Source of the DNA: Lepidostoma basale
Taxonomy: Eukaryota; Arthropoda; Insecta; Trichoptera; Lepidostomatidae
Direction of reading: 5' to 3'
Assembly (NCBI GenBank): GCA_022606425.2
Contig: JAHDVF020000527.1
Coordinates: forward strand, 434,001 to 498,000
Length of the DNA stretch: 64,000 nt
Below, piece by piece: positions 10,021 to 20,095 of this stretch (within the stretch, counting starts at the first letter, position 1; each line of letters begins with the position of its first letter). The translations under genes were made by a program, and so were the position numbers. The notes under the pieces are model-generated. The model saw only the letters and a list, made by a program, of their open reading frames with translations. It was not told the DNA's origin and made no database searches.

Positions 10021-10375
10021 CCATTTTAGATGTGGTCCTATAGAAGACTATTAGGAATTTCCTGGAGAGACCACATCACGAATGAGGAGGTTCTTCAAAG
10101 AATTGAAGGAGGAAGGCACCTGCTCAGAACCTTGTCCGAAAGGCGTGCAAGATGGATTGGCCATGTAATACGACAAGAAGGCCTCTTGCATGCCATAATG
10201 GAGGGTATGACCGAGGGGACAAACTCTAGGGGCACCCACGCCGAGAGTACCTGGAGGACCTGTTGGTGGACGTGCGCTGCTCATCATATGCAGATTTCAA
10301 AAGAGCCGCACAAGACAGGGAAGAATGGAAGAGAAGAATAGAAGAAATTGCTGCAAACCAATCCCAGGATTGAAA
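10021..10375 (+). mobile_element. RTE-like LINE C-terminal fragment
   Basis: The frame encodes MWSYRRLLGISWRDHITNEE, RHLLRTLSERRARWIGHVI, GLLHAIMEGM and then a frameshifted AQDREEWKRR-like end. This is the region after the palm domain of RTE-type LINEs (W-YRR-L-I-W and RWIGH signatures). It differs from LINE-A. It is truncated at the 5' end and frameshifted after about residue 65. Confidence 0.75.
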
Positions 10376-10447
10376 CTTTCTAACTAACTAGCTTAGTCTG
10401 ATAATCTGATTATTTATATTAGGTAAATTATTATTTTTAAGGGTTTT

Positions 10448-10654
10448 CTAAATTTCAAGTGCTTCCAAGTTATCTAACTTTAGACCAGGGGAATTTTTAT
10501 GAAGGTCAGAATCTTTAAGAAAAGTATGGTTTGTCTCTAACAGATGGTTTCCAAACTCATAAAAACCGTGACTATTCAAATATCTGAGATGTTTAATATT
10601 ATTTTCACAAAATTTATCATGACAATGCAAAATTTTGTTTGAAATAATATACAT
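10448..10654 (-). pseudogene. Penelope-like GIY-YIG region C-terminal fragment
   Basis: The 68-codon frame ends with FGNHLLETNH, a short spacer with DLHKN, then GLKLDNLEALEI and a stop. The pattern (A/G)NHLL..-H, L-H--KG-KL--LE--EI is the conserved tail after the GIY-YIG endonuclease domain of Penelope-like elements. The GIY-YIG catalytic motif itself lies upstream and is missing here. The assignment rests on motif recall; a profile search would settle it. It suggests that an autonomous Penelope element seeded the hammerhead-bearing repeats. Confidence 0.55.
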
Positions 10655-10664
10655 AAAAAAAACT

Positions 10665-10815
10665 AACTAACTGACTAACCACGCTGTCTCTCTGAAGAGG
10701 TAGGCAGAAATAATGGACCGCCACACTGTTCTTTCCTAATATACTACTCTCGATTCCTCAACATTCATACATCGTGTCATGCAAGTTCGTCGATTACTCC
10801 GACTTCTCATGTGGC
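10665..10815 (-). mobile_element. LINE-A 3' fragment
   Basis: ACTAACTGACTAACCACGCTG tail region and GTCATGCAAGTTCGTCGATT coding scrap. Diverged. Confidence 0.7.
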
Positions 10816-10889
10816 CAAAATTAATAATATACATTCCATAATGACGTTATTTGTATGAATTAAAACAGAGATTTATTCGAATTTGAGAA

Positions 10890-11040
10890 TATGTTTCTTG
10901 TCATGAATCGAAGGTTTCACACTTTCATCGTGGAGAGGACATATTTTATTATATCGTTTATATGGTTATACCGATGATGGAGATGTAAAACCTTCGAAAC
11001 ACGTCGAGAAAAAAAATGGAATTAAAACATATGTATTTAT
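10890..11040. repeat. Hammerhead-like inverted pair (CCGATGAT type)
   Basis: The plus arm reads ACCGATGATGGAGATG, TAAAACCTTC, GAAACACGTCGAG. The minus arm gives the mirrored GAAACCTTCGATTCATG. They are related to 29.94 and 58.0 kb, where core position 4 is C instead of U. Helix II has a mismatch. Confidence 0.5.
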
Positions 11041-11950
11041 TTTTAATCTACTATTTAAAAAAATATATAATTCTTCTAATATTTACACTATATATTTGGA
11101 ATATTTCTTATTTGATACAATCACTTCAAGAACTCATAGCTACGCTATTATTGTACTTGGAAAGTATATTATAATATATTTGAATAAATTAGTTCATTTA
11201 TTAAACACGTGAGTAATAAATATTGCAACGAGTGCAAGGTGCAATATTTGAACGGTTTTAATAATCAACTTAAGACAAATTCAATTAAAATATTTTAACA
11301 TACTGTTGATAGAACATTGTGCATTTAAAATACAAAAGAAACGTTAAATTTTCTCGTTAATTAACATACATATGAAAAACAGGTGGGAAATAAAGATAGA
11401 GCAAATAAATTAATAATTTTGTGTTAGTTATAAAAATATCGTAGACTTATAAAATTATCATGTTAAATTTCATTAAAAAAACATATTTAACCACGTGTTT
11501 TAGGTTAATTAGTACAAAAAACGAGGACATGACGTTATGTGGAAACAGTATATACATGAATATGATATAAATTAGTTAAAATAAACAAAAGTAATGTTAT
11601 TTTTAGTATATTAAACTCATGTGAGTCTGGCACCGTTTGATGGAAATAGTTTTTTGGAAGCAGTCCAATGTACACATGTATTTATTCTAATAAATACATT
11701 TATTTAGAGTACACATTATGTTGGCATGTAATTTCATTCATAAATGCTGGAAGAAATTCTGTAGAATCTATCGTATATAAATAAAAATATAAACTTCGTG
11801 TTCAAAATCAAAAATCTCCGAAAGTTATTCACCGATTGCTTTGAAATTTTGACACAACGTTACATTCGAATACGCGCGTGTTTTCACTATAGTCTTCTAC
11901 TTCTTCTTCTTTGCATATCACTTTCTCCTATATTTACTAGTATTGGATGG
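11041..11950. other. AT-rich stretch, no gene seen
   Basis: No coding frame beyond chance and no internal repeat match. Confidence 0.45.
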
Positions 11951-11959
11951 TTGGTTTTG

Positions 11960-12160
11960 TGGCATGGCAACATGGCATGACTAAATTAATCAAATTTTGA
12001 AGGTTGGTCATGTCAGAAGCCGGAAGAATCGACGTGCGTGTATGACTCGTTGTATGAATGTGGAGGAATCTAGAGAGGTATGTCAGGATAGAGTAGTGTG
12101 GTGGTTCATTCTCTCTGTCTACCCCTGCGGGCGTGATGGTTTGTTGTTGTTGTAAATAAA
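11960..12160 (+). mobile_element. LINE-A 3' fragment, (TTG)n tail
   Basis: ATGGCATGACTAAATTAATC (WHDQIN region), CGACGTGCGTGTATGAC, then GGGCGTGATGGTTTGTTG with a (TTG)n tail to 12157. Member of the TTG-tailed subfamily. Confidence 0.75.
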
Positions 12161-12349
12161 ATAACCTATGCTGTCGTTGACGAAGATAGTGTCGTTATCA
12201 GGGACTAATAAACCACTCAGGACATCCAAGATATGTATACGACCGTCAATCAGAGAACCCCTAAGTGAATATTCCTCCTTCTCCCCAATGATTGGTAGCT
12301 TAACGTGGGTAGCAAGAAGTCGAACTAAGCTATATTACCTTAAACATCT

Positions 12350-12720
12350 TATTAACTTACAGAATAAGCTACATTAGTTAACTTAACCATACAATAATAG
12401 ACAACCAAAAAAATTGGCCTATTAGATCTGACTAAATTTGAGACCTTGAAAATATTACACAGAGTGATCACGGAAGAGACAACATATGGTACCTGTAAAC
12501 TAATTAAAAACTCAGACGTACACAGATAATGGATCAGAAACTGTAACAAATATCACTTACCGAATGCACAAACAAAGGCAGAACAATCAAACTTTAAAAC
12601 TCTATAATGACCTACCAATAGAACTAAATAAGTAAATAATTAAGTCCTATAAGTACTATAAATAAGTCTGAAAATAATACTATAGCGGGTATGATGCAAA
12701 CAACCTTGAAACCCTTATTA
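12350..12720 (+). mobile_element. Probable LINE reverse-transcriptase C-terminal remnant
   Basis: In broken plus frames, FETLKILHRV, YHLPNAQTKAEQS and LYNDLPIELNK are readable. The Y-LP-A-T-A---S and LYN-LP-E pattern resembles the end of Jockey/CR1-type reverse transcriptases. Multiple stops. Family not identified. Confidence 0.45.
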
Positions 12721-12755
12721 CCCAATGGGTTTTTCAAAAAAAAAAATTAAACATA

Positions 12756-13480
12756 CAGGGTGTCGTTTTAGAGGTTTGGTTTTTAAACTGGCAACATTGT
12801 TTTTACAGACTGTCAATTTGTAGTGAATACGTTTTGCCATTTTACCCAGTTGCTCAATAAATGTGTCGAAAATTGGACTTCACGATTGCGCTTCATTCGA
12901 GCTAGCCGTGGCGCTCATATGCCCGAAATCATATTTAAACAATAATGGCATAAAATTATGTATTAAAAAGCCAATATCCTAGACATTAACATTAATTTAA
13001 TGTGTTTTTTTTTTCATTTTGAATTTGTATACCTCTAAGAAAAAATATCCTTATACACATTGTTACATAAAGTGTGTTTTCTTTATTTATTAGATAATTT
13101 GATGCCATTATTGTTTAAATCTAATTTCGGGCATATGAGCGCCAAGGCTGGCTCGAATGAAGCGCAATCGTGAAGTCCAATTTTCGACAATTGTCGTCTT
13201 TGTGGATGCGTATTATCCACTAGAATGTACGTGGTGCGAAAACTTGCTCGGATAGACGATTATGTCGACTGTAAAATGGACGTAGTGCACGATAAGTTTG
13301 GCGAGCCGAACCATAATTTTCAAAAAAATTGCACAATTTGCAAACGCTGTTCTGACGTCAGTCTATTCATGGTAATATGGCAAAACGTATTGACTACAAA
13401 TCAACTGTCAACTGTCAAATTGACAGTCTGTAAGAACAATGTTGCCAGTTTAAAAACCAAACCTCTAAAAAAAGCAACCT
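12756..13480. mobile_element. Mariner-type foldback DNA transposon remnant
   Basis: Long imperfect inverted arms: TTTTAGAGGTTTGGTTTTTA begins the left arm (12766) and its reverse complement ends the right arm (about 13470). The left end starts TACAGGGTG, consistent with a TA target. Arms share GACTTCACGATTGCGCTTCA and CGGGCATATGAGCGCC. The right arm has about 160 extra bases holding a transposase N-terminus. Non-autonomous. Confidence 0.75.
13205..13370 (-). pseudogene. Transposase N-terminal fragment (HTH, mariner/Tc type)
   Basis: ATG at 13370 opens MNRLTSEQRLQIVQFF. After a frame break in a T-run, the reading continues with RQTYRALRPFYSRHNRLSEQV. The (L)T-EQR--IV, then R-T-RALR--Y-RHNR pattern is the N-terminal helix-turn-helix domain seen on insect mariner-like transposases (DUF4817 type). 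No DDE domain is present. It binds the terminal repeats in intact elements. It is inactive here because of the frameshift and truncation. Confidence 0.6.
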
Positions 13481-13890
13481 ATATAATTTTAACAATTGTC
13501 AAGGACAAAAAAATGTATTTATTGGAAATGATAAAAGTATTTCATGACTACTATTAGATATAATGTTGACTTCGTAGGTTGGTTACATCCCAAATTCTGA
13601 AAACTGTGCCCAACTCGTATTGAATGACATGTGACCGAGAACGAATTAATCCAGATGGATGAGTAGGACCCGTTGGTTATGAATGGCTAATTTATTGAGG
13701 TCAGCGGCGACGATGAGGTCACCAGTTTGTCACTGGGATGGCACTCCGAACATTCGACTACATAGTGGCGATGTCGTAATGGCTTCCTCACATTCCGAGA
13801 ACGAAAGTTTCTCGTAAAAATGTCACAGTTATAAATTTGCGAAAAACATTTCAATCAATTAAGGAGTTCAACATGTTAATGCAAACTAAA
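13481..13890. other. No gene seen
   Basis: Unique sequence of mixed composition (CAGCGGCGACGATGAGG around 13700). No ORF of note. Confidence 0.4.
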
Positions 13891-13892
13891 AA

Positions 13893-14005
13893 CTATCATC
13901 ATCATCAATCAATAGTCGTCCAGTGTTGAACATAGGTCTCCTTTTTTGATCTCCAAAACTCTCTATCCCTCGCCATTCTGTGCCATTGACCTCCCCCCAC
14001 TATTT
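13893..14005 (-). mobile_element. RTE-like LINE 3' end with (ATC/GAT)n tail
   Basis: Minus translation gives MARDREFWRSKKETYVQHWT, then a GATGATGATGATAG tail. This is the classic terminal residue pattern of RTE-type LINEs (A-DR--WR---- -YVQ-W). Confidence 0.7.
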
Positions 14006-14134
14006 TGATGTCACATGTCTGATTTGTATATCACTTTTTTATCATACTTTGTTTGTTTGTTTTTTCTTTGTCTCGTGCTATTGTTTTTATTATACCTGAT
14101 TTTTATATGTGTTCCTTGTCCTTTGCTTTTGCCT

Positions 14135-14440
14135 TGTTTAACTTGGATTGGACTTGGACTTGGACTTGGATCTTCTGTCTTACAAAGGTTCAGCTCTAAT
14201 GGCTATTCTTCTTACGTCTGTAGGAAACATTGTTGGAATGTGATTTGGAAGTTGTTTTATGATGGGGCTAAATGTATGGCCCGGAGTGTCCCTCCGAAAG
14301 AGGGTGAGGGGAGATTTAGGGTTTATGATAAAGTCTTACATTATTGTCAAGGAATGGAAGACCGGTTAGGGTTGGGATTGCATTTTAAAAAAAGTCTGCT
14401 CCCGTAGGCTAGATAAGAGGAGCAGTGCCTGGATGGAGTT
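14135..14440 (-). mobile_element. Jockey-1 LINE 3' end
   Basis: (GGACTT)n tail at 14146-14168, then the sequence shared with 16.4, 42.5 and 58.9 kb (TCTTCTGTCTTACAAAGGTT on the plus strand). Only the end of the coding region and 3' UTR remain. Confidence 0.75.
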
Positions 14441-15300
14441 TTGGTAGGAGATAGCATCCTACGTGAGACCATTTTGTTTGGCGGAGTACGTAGTGGGATA
14501 TCGGGAAGATTTTTTTCCGCATTGATTGCGGGAGGGGTAAAGGACTGAATGATGGTTAATAACTAAATTTGTATGTTTCTTTATCTTAAATTGATGTCTT
14601 GTTTTGCCTGACGATTCTTTACACCGAGGGGTGGTACAAGATAGTTGAACTTCCAATGTTATGTTCTTGGTGTGCACATCTAACTGAGGCATCTAATCTA
14701 TTTTACGAGTAATATATATTTTTTATTACTTATCACTACTGTATATTAGATGCTTTGTTTGTGTACCAACAATAAATAAATCATACCATCTTGCTTGTGG
14801 TCTGCTCGGGTTTCTGTGCCGGTTCTCGGTCGTCACTCCAGGGTGCGTTTGATCTACCGTTCATCCATTGTCCTCACTATATGGCCGGCCTTATTCCACT
14901 TCAACGCAACTATTTTGTACGCTACTCGGAAATTTTGGTCCTTTATCGGATACACTAATTTAATTTCCTGACTCACAGACGGATGTTCAACATTCTCCTC
15001 TCCATTTCTCGCTGTGTCACTCAGATTTTTTTAAAGCTGTATATAAATCTTAATATCATCGTTACGTATCTCCGAAGGAATCGGCATGGAGGATGGATGG
15101 CCTCAACCTTCTATCCTGATTATTCTCCGGCTTCCTCAACATTCAAACAGGGTGTTTTGCTAGCGCGTCAACTTATTATTTTTGCACAATTTGTTTTAAT
15201 TATTGTTGCTTGACCATTTGAATCGATTTCTCATATTTATGTCAAATAAATTTAAAATATAATTATAATAACTTTGTATCATAAGTTTAATAATATAAAT
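14441..15300. other. Mostly unassigned
   Basis: Contains a small LINE-A scrap near 15085-15150 (TTCTATCCTGATTATTC, CTTCCTCAACATTCA). The 14815-14990 part may be another LINE end on the minus strand. The rest is unrecognised. Confidence 0.4.
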
Positions 15301-15309
15301 TAATATTAA

Positions 15310-15552
15310 TATGTATGAAAAAACGATGGTTTTCAAGGAGTTTTGTTATAATATTTACGTATGGCATGTTTCGCCCTTCTAAGGCATTATCAAATATGAT
15401 AATGCCTTTGCCAAATTTGATAATACCTTAGAAGGGCGAAACATGTCATACATAAAAATTATAATTAAGCTCCTTGAAAACTATTGAAAACTATTAAATA
15501 CATATTAATAATTTAAAATAGAGTTTTACATCATTGTTCAAGAAACAATAAA
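15310..15552. repeat. HP-A foldback element
   Basis: Inverted arms with CATGTTTCGCCCTTCTAAGG on the left and CCTTAGAAGGGCGAAACATG on the right. It is terminated by TTGTTCAAGAAACAATAAA. A small central palindrome is present. Confidence 0.8.
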
Positions 15553-16194
15553 CAAAAAATAATAATTTGTACACCCCTGACTAGGATTAACCCCTTAATA
15601 TGTGATAAATTTAATAAAAAGATTTATGTGTATTTTAATGTGATATAATGACTGTCTAAGTTCTTCCGATAATTGTTGTAAAAAAACTGTAGTCAAAATA
15701 GAAAATAAAAACATGCGATAACTTCACGATTTTTTATTCATATACGTAAAAAAACATGAAGTTAACGCCTTATGTTTATAAAAAAAAAGTCCTTGAAAGA
15801 GGCATATTTCCTACAGTATACAAATAAGAAGAATGAGAAATTGAAGAGTAACCTCTAATATAAATACATATTTTTAGCTTCACCTCGTCCATTGATTCAC
15901 TTGTCCATATAATAAATTATATTACTAAACCGCGTAGGTATGCGATGAATGATTTTATACCAACTCCATACAATAATCGCCACACTAACCTACTAATCTT
16001 CCCAAAACGAAGAGACGCTCCGAATAAGGATGCAGCGTTAGAAATAATCGTTTTTCTCCTCTCAAACACGCCCATGGGAATATATTTATTTACGGATACG
16101 GATGCTGAGATCCACACGAGGGCGGAAATAAAATTACAGTTTGCTCCGTAAAAATATCACCGAATTCCTAACTACGAGATTGCGTGAACAAATT
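15553..16194. other. No gene seen
   Basis: A pair of overlapping opposite frames at 15917-16151 (66 and 68 codons) has no motif. They might be an exon scrap, but no splice signal supports this. Confidence 0.35.
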
Positions 16195-16845
16195 TAAACT
16201 ATTTATTGTTTCTTGAACAATAAATAGTTCAAATGTAAAACTCCATATTAATTAATCAATACGAATGAAAACGTCAGTTTTCTAGTTTTGATAATGCCTA
16301 AGAAGGGCGAAACATGTCATTCCCATAAAATATAATAAAACTTTTAAACTTGGACTTGGATCTTCTGGCTTACAGAGGTTCAGCTCATGTGGCTATTCCT
16401 CTTACGTCTGATGGGAATATTGTTGGAAGGTCATTTGGTGGGTTGTTAGTTTATGCGGGGGCATGATTTATGTCACCAGGAGTGTTCCTCTGAAGGAGGT
16501 TCGATTTTGGGAGCTTGAGGCGGCTGGAGGTGTTTGGGTCGTAATTTGAGAGGTATTTTATTGTGGAGTTAGGATGTGAAGGTAGTCCTTTGTAAAAACG
16601 CTCGGCAAGATTCAGTATGAATTCATCTATCATCGGGATTCCCGATTCTAGGTCCAGTTGTGTGATCCTGGTCCATGAAGGCGCACCAAGCAATAAACGG
16701 ATAGCCTTATTTAGCAGGATTTGGAGTTTTTGTATGTGACTCGAAGCTGCATAGCCCCAGATTGGGGCTGCGTAAGTGAAGATCGGCCTTATGACCGTTT
16801 TGTATATCAGGTAGAAAACTGACGTTTTCATTCGTATTAAATTTG
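16195..16845. repeat. HP-A foldback split by Jockey-1
   Basis: HP-A sequence runs from TTATTGTTTCTTGAAC to AATATAATAAAACTTTT (16345) and resumes as TAGAAAACTGACGTTTTC at 16811. Jockey-1 lies exactly between. The left arm is shortened. Confidence 0.7.
16346..16811 (-). mobile_element. Jockey-1 LINE reverse-transcriptase C-terminus
   Basis: The 126-codon frame (16451-16831) has LIYKTVIRPIFTYAAPIWG, HIQKLQILLNKAIRLLLGAP and MIDEFILNLAERFYKGL. TYAAPIWG-then-KLQ--QNK--R is diagnostic of Jockey-clade LINEs just after the RT palm. Stop, then 3' UTR and an AAGTCC-type tail at 16346-16365. The first codons of the frame are HP-A sequence, so the ATG is not native. 5'-truncated copy; it cannot self-mobilise. 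Confidence 0.85.
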
Positions 16846-16849
16846 AACT

Positions 16850-17700
16850 AACTTACTAACTATCAGGTAGGCAGAGAGAATGAACCGCCACATGGTTCTG
16901 TCCTGACGTACTTATCTCGGTTCCTCTACCTTCATAAACAGTGTTATGCACGCACGTCGATTTCTTCGACTCCTCACGTGACTGACATTCAATATTTGAT
17001 TGATTTAATCTTGCCACGTTTTCCTCGGCCATCCTCTATTTCTAGGTCCGTTCACGTCGCTTACGTATACTTTCTTGTCATGTGTCAAAACCATCTTAAT
17101 AATCCTTTCATTATTTTGTTCATAACACTTTCATTTGCATAATTCATATTTTTAATTGAAATTTCTTGGTAGAAGTTCATTTTAAATAATGAAAACAAAA
17201 AATAATTTATACAAAATTTCTTTATAATTATATATTTAGTGTGCTTCCACTTGTGTTTATCGTCGACCGGTTTCGGCGGCTTGCTGCCATCTTCTGGAAA
17301 TAGACACCAGAAGATGGCAGCAAGCTGCCGAAACCGGTCGACGGTAAACACAAGTGGAAGCACATTAAATATAGAATAATAAAGAAATTTTGTATAATTT
17401 TTTTTTTGTTTTCATTACATTCGTTCGCATTGCATTTACTTCTTATATTTGGTTTTGGCACTCAATCATATACATATTTAACACAAAATTGACATTCGTC
17501 TCAGAAATCTCATTCCTACTGCATTTATTTTAATTTCATCCTCGTTTGTTAGTTCCATGCTTCACTTCCATACACAAGGATTGGTACAAGACACCATTGT
17601 GTACTGCCATCTTATATTTTATTGATAGGCTGTTGTTTGCGATGACAACTTTAAATGCACCATTCACTTTATTGATAGCTACGAGCGACGTCCAACATTT
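16850..17700 (-). mobile_element. LINE-A copy split by a hammerhead foldback
   Basis: The 3' half (16850-17135) ends at the MNKIMKGLLRWFG region. The 5' half resumes at about 17410 with the next residues (NECNANE..., then RRMS, NKRG and GAFKVVIANNSLS) up to 17700. The foldback 17136-17410 sits between them. The halves are collinear, so the foldback inserted into an existing LINE-A. Confidence 0.75.
17136..17410. repeat. Hammerhead-type foldback (CAGAAGAT class)
   Basis: Near-perfect arms: GCTTCCACTTGTGTTTATCG / GACCGGTTTCGG on the left, CCGAAACCGGTCGACGG / AAACACAAGTGGAAGC on the right. The plus centre reads CAGAAGAT, GGCAGC-AA-GCTGCC, GAAACCGGTC. The only invariant core deviation is A for U at position 4. 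Outer arms continue to TTTCTTTATAATTATATA / AATAAAGAAATT. Confidence 0.8.
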
Positions 17701-17704
17701 TTGA

Positions 17705-18125
17705 TATAACAACAACAACAACAAACCATCACGCCGTTTCCCCGCAGGGGTAGGCAGAGAGAATGGACCGCCACACTACTCTATACTGGCAAACCTCTCT
17801 AGATTCCTCCACATTCATACAACGAGTCATACACGCACGTCGATTCCTCCGACTTCTAACATGACCAACCTTTAAAATTTGATTGATTTGGTCATGCCAT
17901 GTTTTCCTCGGTCTGCCTCGACTTCGTACCCCATTTACATCATTAACGTATACTTTCTTAACAATTCTTTCTCCATCCATGCGTTCCATATGTCCAAACC
18001 AACGCAGCGATCCTTTCATAATTTTTTTCATAATACCTTCTTCCGCTCTACATTCCTTTCTTATATCAGCATTTGAGATTCTGTCGTATATCGTTCTACC
18101 ACACATACGTCTTAGGGACCTCGAA
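17705..18125 (-). mobile_element. LINE-A C-terminal copy, (TTG)n tail
   Basis: The 125-codon open frame (17729-18106) encodes MCGRTIYDRISNADIRKEC, LRWFGHMERMDGERIVKK, RGRPRKTWHDQINQILKVGH and WRSILSAYPCGETA, with a (CAA)n plus-strand tail at 17705-17720. It begins within RRMCG, so it is 5'-truncated. This is the best-preserved member of the TTG-tailed subfamily. Confidence 0.85.
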
Positions 18126-18590
18126 AATAATGGTTAATATATCAAAGATATATTAAATGTGTTTAAAGTTTAGATGTGTCGAATAGATGCATTGGCATAC
18201 GAAAAGGTTTTAACAAATATATTATTAGTGACGAGTGTTAACAAAAAAATCCGCATGTTATTAGATAGCTCATTAAAATTCAATACTGACGCGTGTCTGG
18301 TATTAGAATTCGATGAAAATACGTTTTTCTCGTACTTAAAACGTTTGAGTATGCGGATCTCACATGATCAACAATTCTATTTGCTTTTAATAACACGTAT
18401 AAACATACGAGAAGGTAGAAAAACTATTCAAATAGATTACTTGTTCTAGGTACAGCGCAGTGGCGGTTCGCAGAAAATTAATATATAAAAATATATGTTT
18501 ATTTTTTATTGTGATATAATTGTATCAATACAAATAGATTTTAATGAATTGGATCTTCATTTGACGATTGCATTAACTTTGTTGTATGTA
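18126..18590 (+). other. Unassigned 91-codon open frame and flanks
   Basis: Plus frame 18174-18449 (contains LVLEFDENTFFSYLKRL and LLLITRINIREG). It is not low-complexity and matches no repeat in the window. No start context or splice signal is clear, and I cannot name a family. Confidence 0.25.
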
Positions 18591-18594
18591 TGTG

Positions 18595-19030
18595 TTAGTC
18601 TTTATATATTGTTTCTTGAACAATTTTGGAAAACTCCATATTGAATAATTATTTATAAGAATCATTAGAACCCAGAGCACAGCACATTGAAGTATCGTGA
18701 GAATTAATCGATCGTGAGTTTGAATAATTTGATCACACGATGTATTATTATTTTTTCTTGAACAGTGATGTAAAACCACGACTCCCGCGAAGGCGAAAAG
18801 AGAAGGATGGAGTGCCGAATCGGTTAAAGTGTGGCAGTCCATTATTTCTGCCTACCCCCTCGGAGAGACGGCGTGATGGTTAGTTAGTTAGTTAGTTATA
18901 AGAATAAAAAATGTATTTTATAGACTTTTATTATATTTTATGGTAAAGACATTTGATAATGCTTTAGAAATGTAAAACATGTCATAAACTTGTAATAAAC
19001 AGACGTTTTTATTCGTATTAATTATTATTT
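18595..19030. repeat. Rearranged HP-A pieces with LINE-A tail
   Basis: HP-A ends (ATTGTTTCTTGAACAATTTTG at 18607; TTTTTTCTTGAACAGTGATG at 18750; TAGACTTTTATTATATTTTA at 18918) are interspersed with a LINE-A variant 3' end at 18780-18895. Segment 18663-18778 is repeated inverted at 19540-19645. Confidence 0.6.
18780..18895 (+). mobile_element. LINE-A variant 3' end
   Basis: GCGAAAAGAGAAGGATGGAG, then GGCGTGATGGTTAGTTAGTT. Variant-UTR subfamily as at 9.55 kb. Confidence 0.7.
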
Positions 19031-19174
19031 TAGTTTCAGCAGGAAAAATCTCCTACAATTTTTTATTAAAAACTTCCATCAGGAGATTTCGGTAAAATCA
19101 TTTAATTGTTGGGTGTTCTGAAAATACAATGTTTTTCAAAAGTTATTCAAATATAATAATTATTATTATTTTGT

Positions 19175-19395
19175 TGAATCGCTCTTTACATCATGACAGC
19201 ATGAGCCAAATCGATGTTAAGGGTATTATAGCTATCATAGTAATTCTCGTGACATGTGATAGGAAGCTTATCTATCGCCATTTTATTGTCACGTGAATTC
19301 TACACCAGACCAAATACAATGTGACAATGAATCGAACCCAGTACCTTCGGGGTGGCAGTCGATGCACTTACCACTTGGCTACGAAAGTCGTCAAA
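19175..19395 (-). mobile_element. tRNA-derived SINE-1
   Basis: Minus strand: head with GCCAAGTGGTAAGTGC and GGTTCGATTCATTG, body TTGGTCTGGTGTAGAATTC, tail toward TTTGGCTCATGCTGTCATG. Matches 24.5 and 53.7 kb. Confidence 0.7.
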
Positions 19396-19489
19396 TATGA
19401 ATCCACAACACAAAATGTAGTGATGAATGAATGAATAAGAAAATTTTTAAGATATTGCACTATTCCTGCTGAAACTAAAATAATAATAA

Positions 19490-19645
19490 TGAATACGAAT
19501 TAAAACGTATGTTTGCTAGAATTTGCCATATATGGAGTTTTGCATCACTGTTCAAGAAAAAATAATAATGTATCGTGTGATAAAATTATTCAATCTCACG
19601 ATTGATTAATTCTCACGGTACTTCAATGTGCTGTGCTCTGGGTTA
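19490..19645. repeat. HP-A half plus inverted segment
   Basis: GAATACGAATTAAAACGTAT to TTCAAGAAAAAATAATAATG, followed by the inverted match to 18663-18760 (shared ACTTCAATGTGCTGTGCTCT). Confidence 0.6.
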
Positions 19646-20020
19646 TAAACCAGCATTGATTTCTCTACGTAATATCTGTAATGTCTGATGGCTGCTAACC
19701 GGTCACAAGTAAACAGAGAAGCTGTTAAACTGTTGGCCCATTGTAAACAAGGCCCGATGGTGTTGGATGATAAAATTCGGGTCCGAGGGGCGGAAGCGAA
19801 GATTTCATATCCAAGAGCGATAGAGTGAATAAGATTACAAAAGCAATATAAGTGAGGGTTTGGTTGCAAACGATATGCTTTCAAAAATACAATACATTCT
19901 TTCCTTTAAAAATTATGTTATTATTTGAAATTTCAAGGTAGGAAGAAGTTCATTGAAAATAATGAAATATATTTTTTTTGTAAAAAAATCTTTTTAAAAT
20001 ATATATTTAGTTAAAATCCA
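19646..20020. other. Unassigned; one 92-codon minus frame
   Basis: The minus frame 19606-19884 overlaps the inverted segment at its end and has no domain I know. The remainder is AT-rich. Confidence 0.3.
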
Positions 20021-20024
20021 TTAA

Positions 20025-20095
20025 TGTTTGCGTCTTCGACCGGTTTCGGCAGCTCGATGCCATCTTTCATCAGAAGATGGCAGCGAACTGCCGAA
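20025..20095. repeat. Degenerate hammerhead foldback
   Basis: GTCTTCGACCGGTTTCGGCA on the left and CAGAAGATGGCAGC-GAACTGCCGAAACTG on the right. The right arm breaks into LINE-A after GAAACTG. Confidence 0.5.

Larger units (their letters stand above)
9700..10660 (-). mobile_element. Penelope-like element remnant
   Basis: On the minus strand, a GIY-YIG-region coding fragment (10448-10654) is followed downstream by non-coding sequence and a hammerhead motif (9719-9758). This is the order of ORF end then 3' terminal repeat in Penelope-like elements. A plus-strand LINE fragment (about 10025-10375) and a near-perfect 18-bp hairpin at 9988-10028 interrupt the middle. The element is truncated, with no reverse-transcriptase core in this window. 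Confidence 0.55.

Noticed and set aside
13225..13557. 110-codon plus frame
   Set aside because: It lies on the opposite strand of the transposase fragment and across the terminal inverted repeat of the foldback transposon.
14015..14407. 130-codon plus frame with a hydrophobic start
   Set aside because: The first half is AT-rich low complexity and the second half is the antisense of a Jockey-1 3' end.
18463..18490. GCAGTGGCGGTTCGCAG as a hAT terminus
   Set aside because: Only one end is present, with no partner end or 8-bp duplication nearby.
19606..19884. 92-codon minus frame as a host gene
   Set aside because: It begins or ends inside a duplicated repeat segment and has no recognisable domain or splice support.
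20030..20095. CTGATGAAAGATGGC on the minus strand read as an intact hammerhead core
   Set aside because: The CTGATGA arises at the palindrome centre and is 4 nt too far from helix II, so it does not fit the required spacing.
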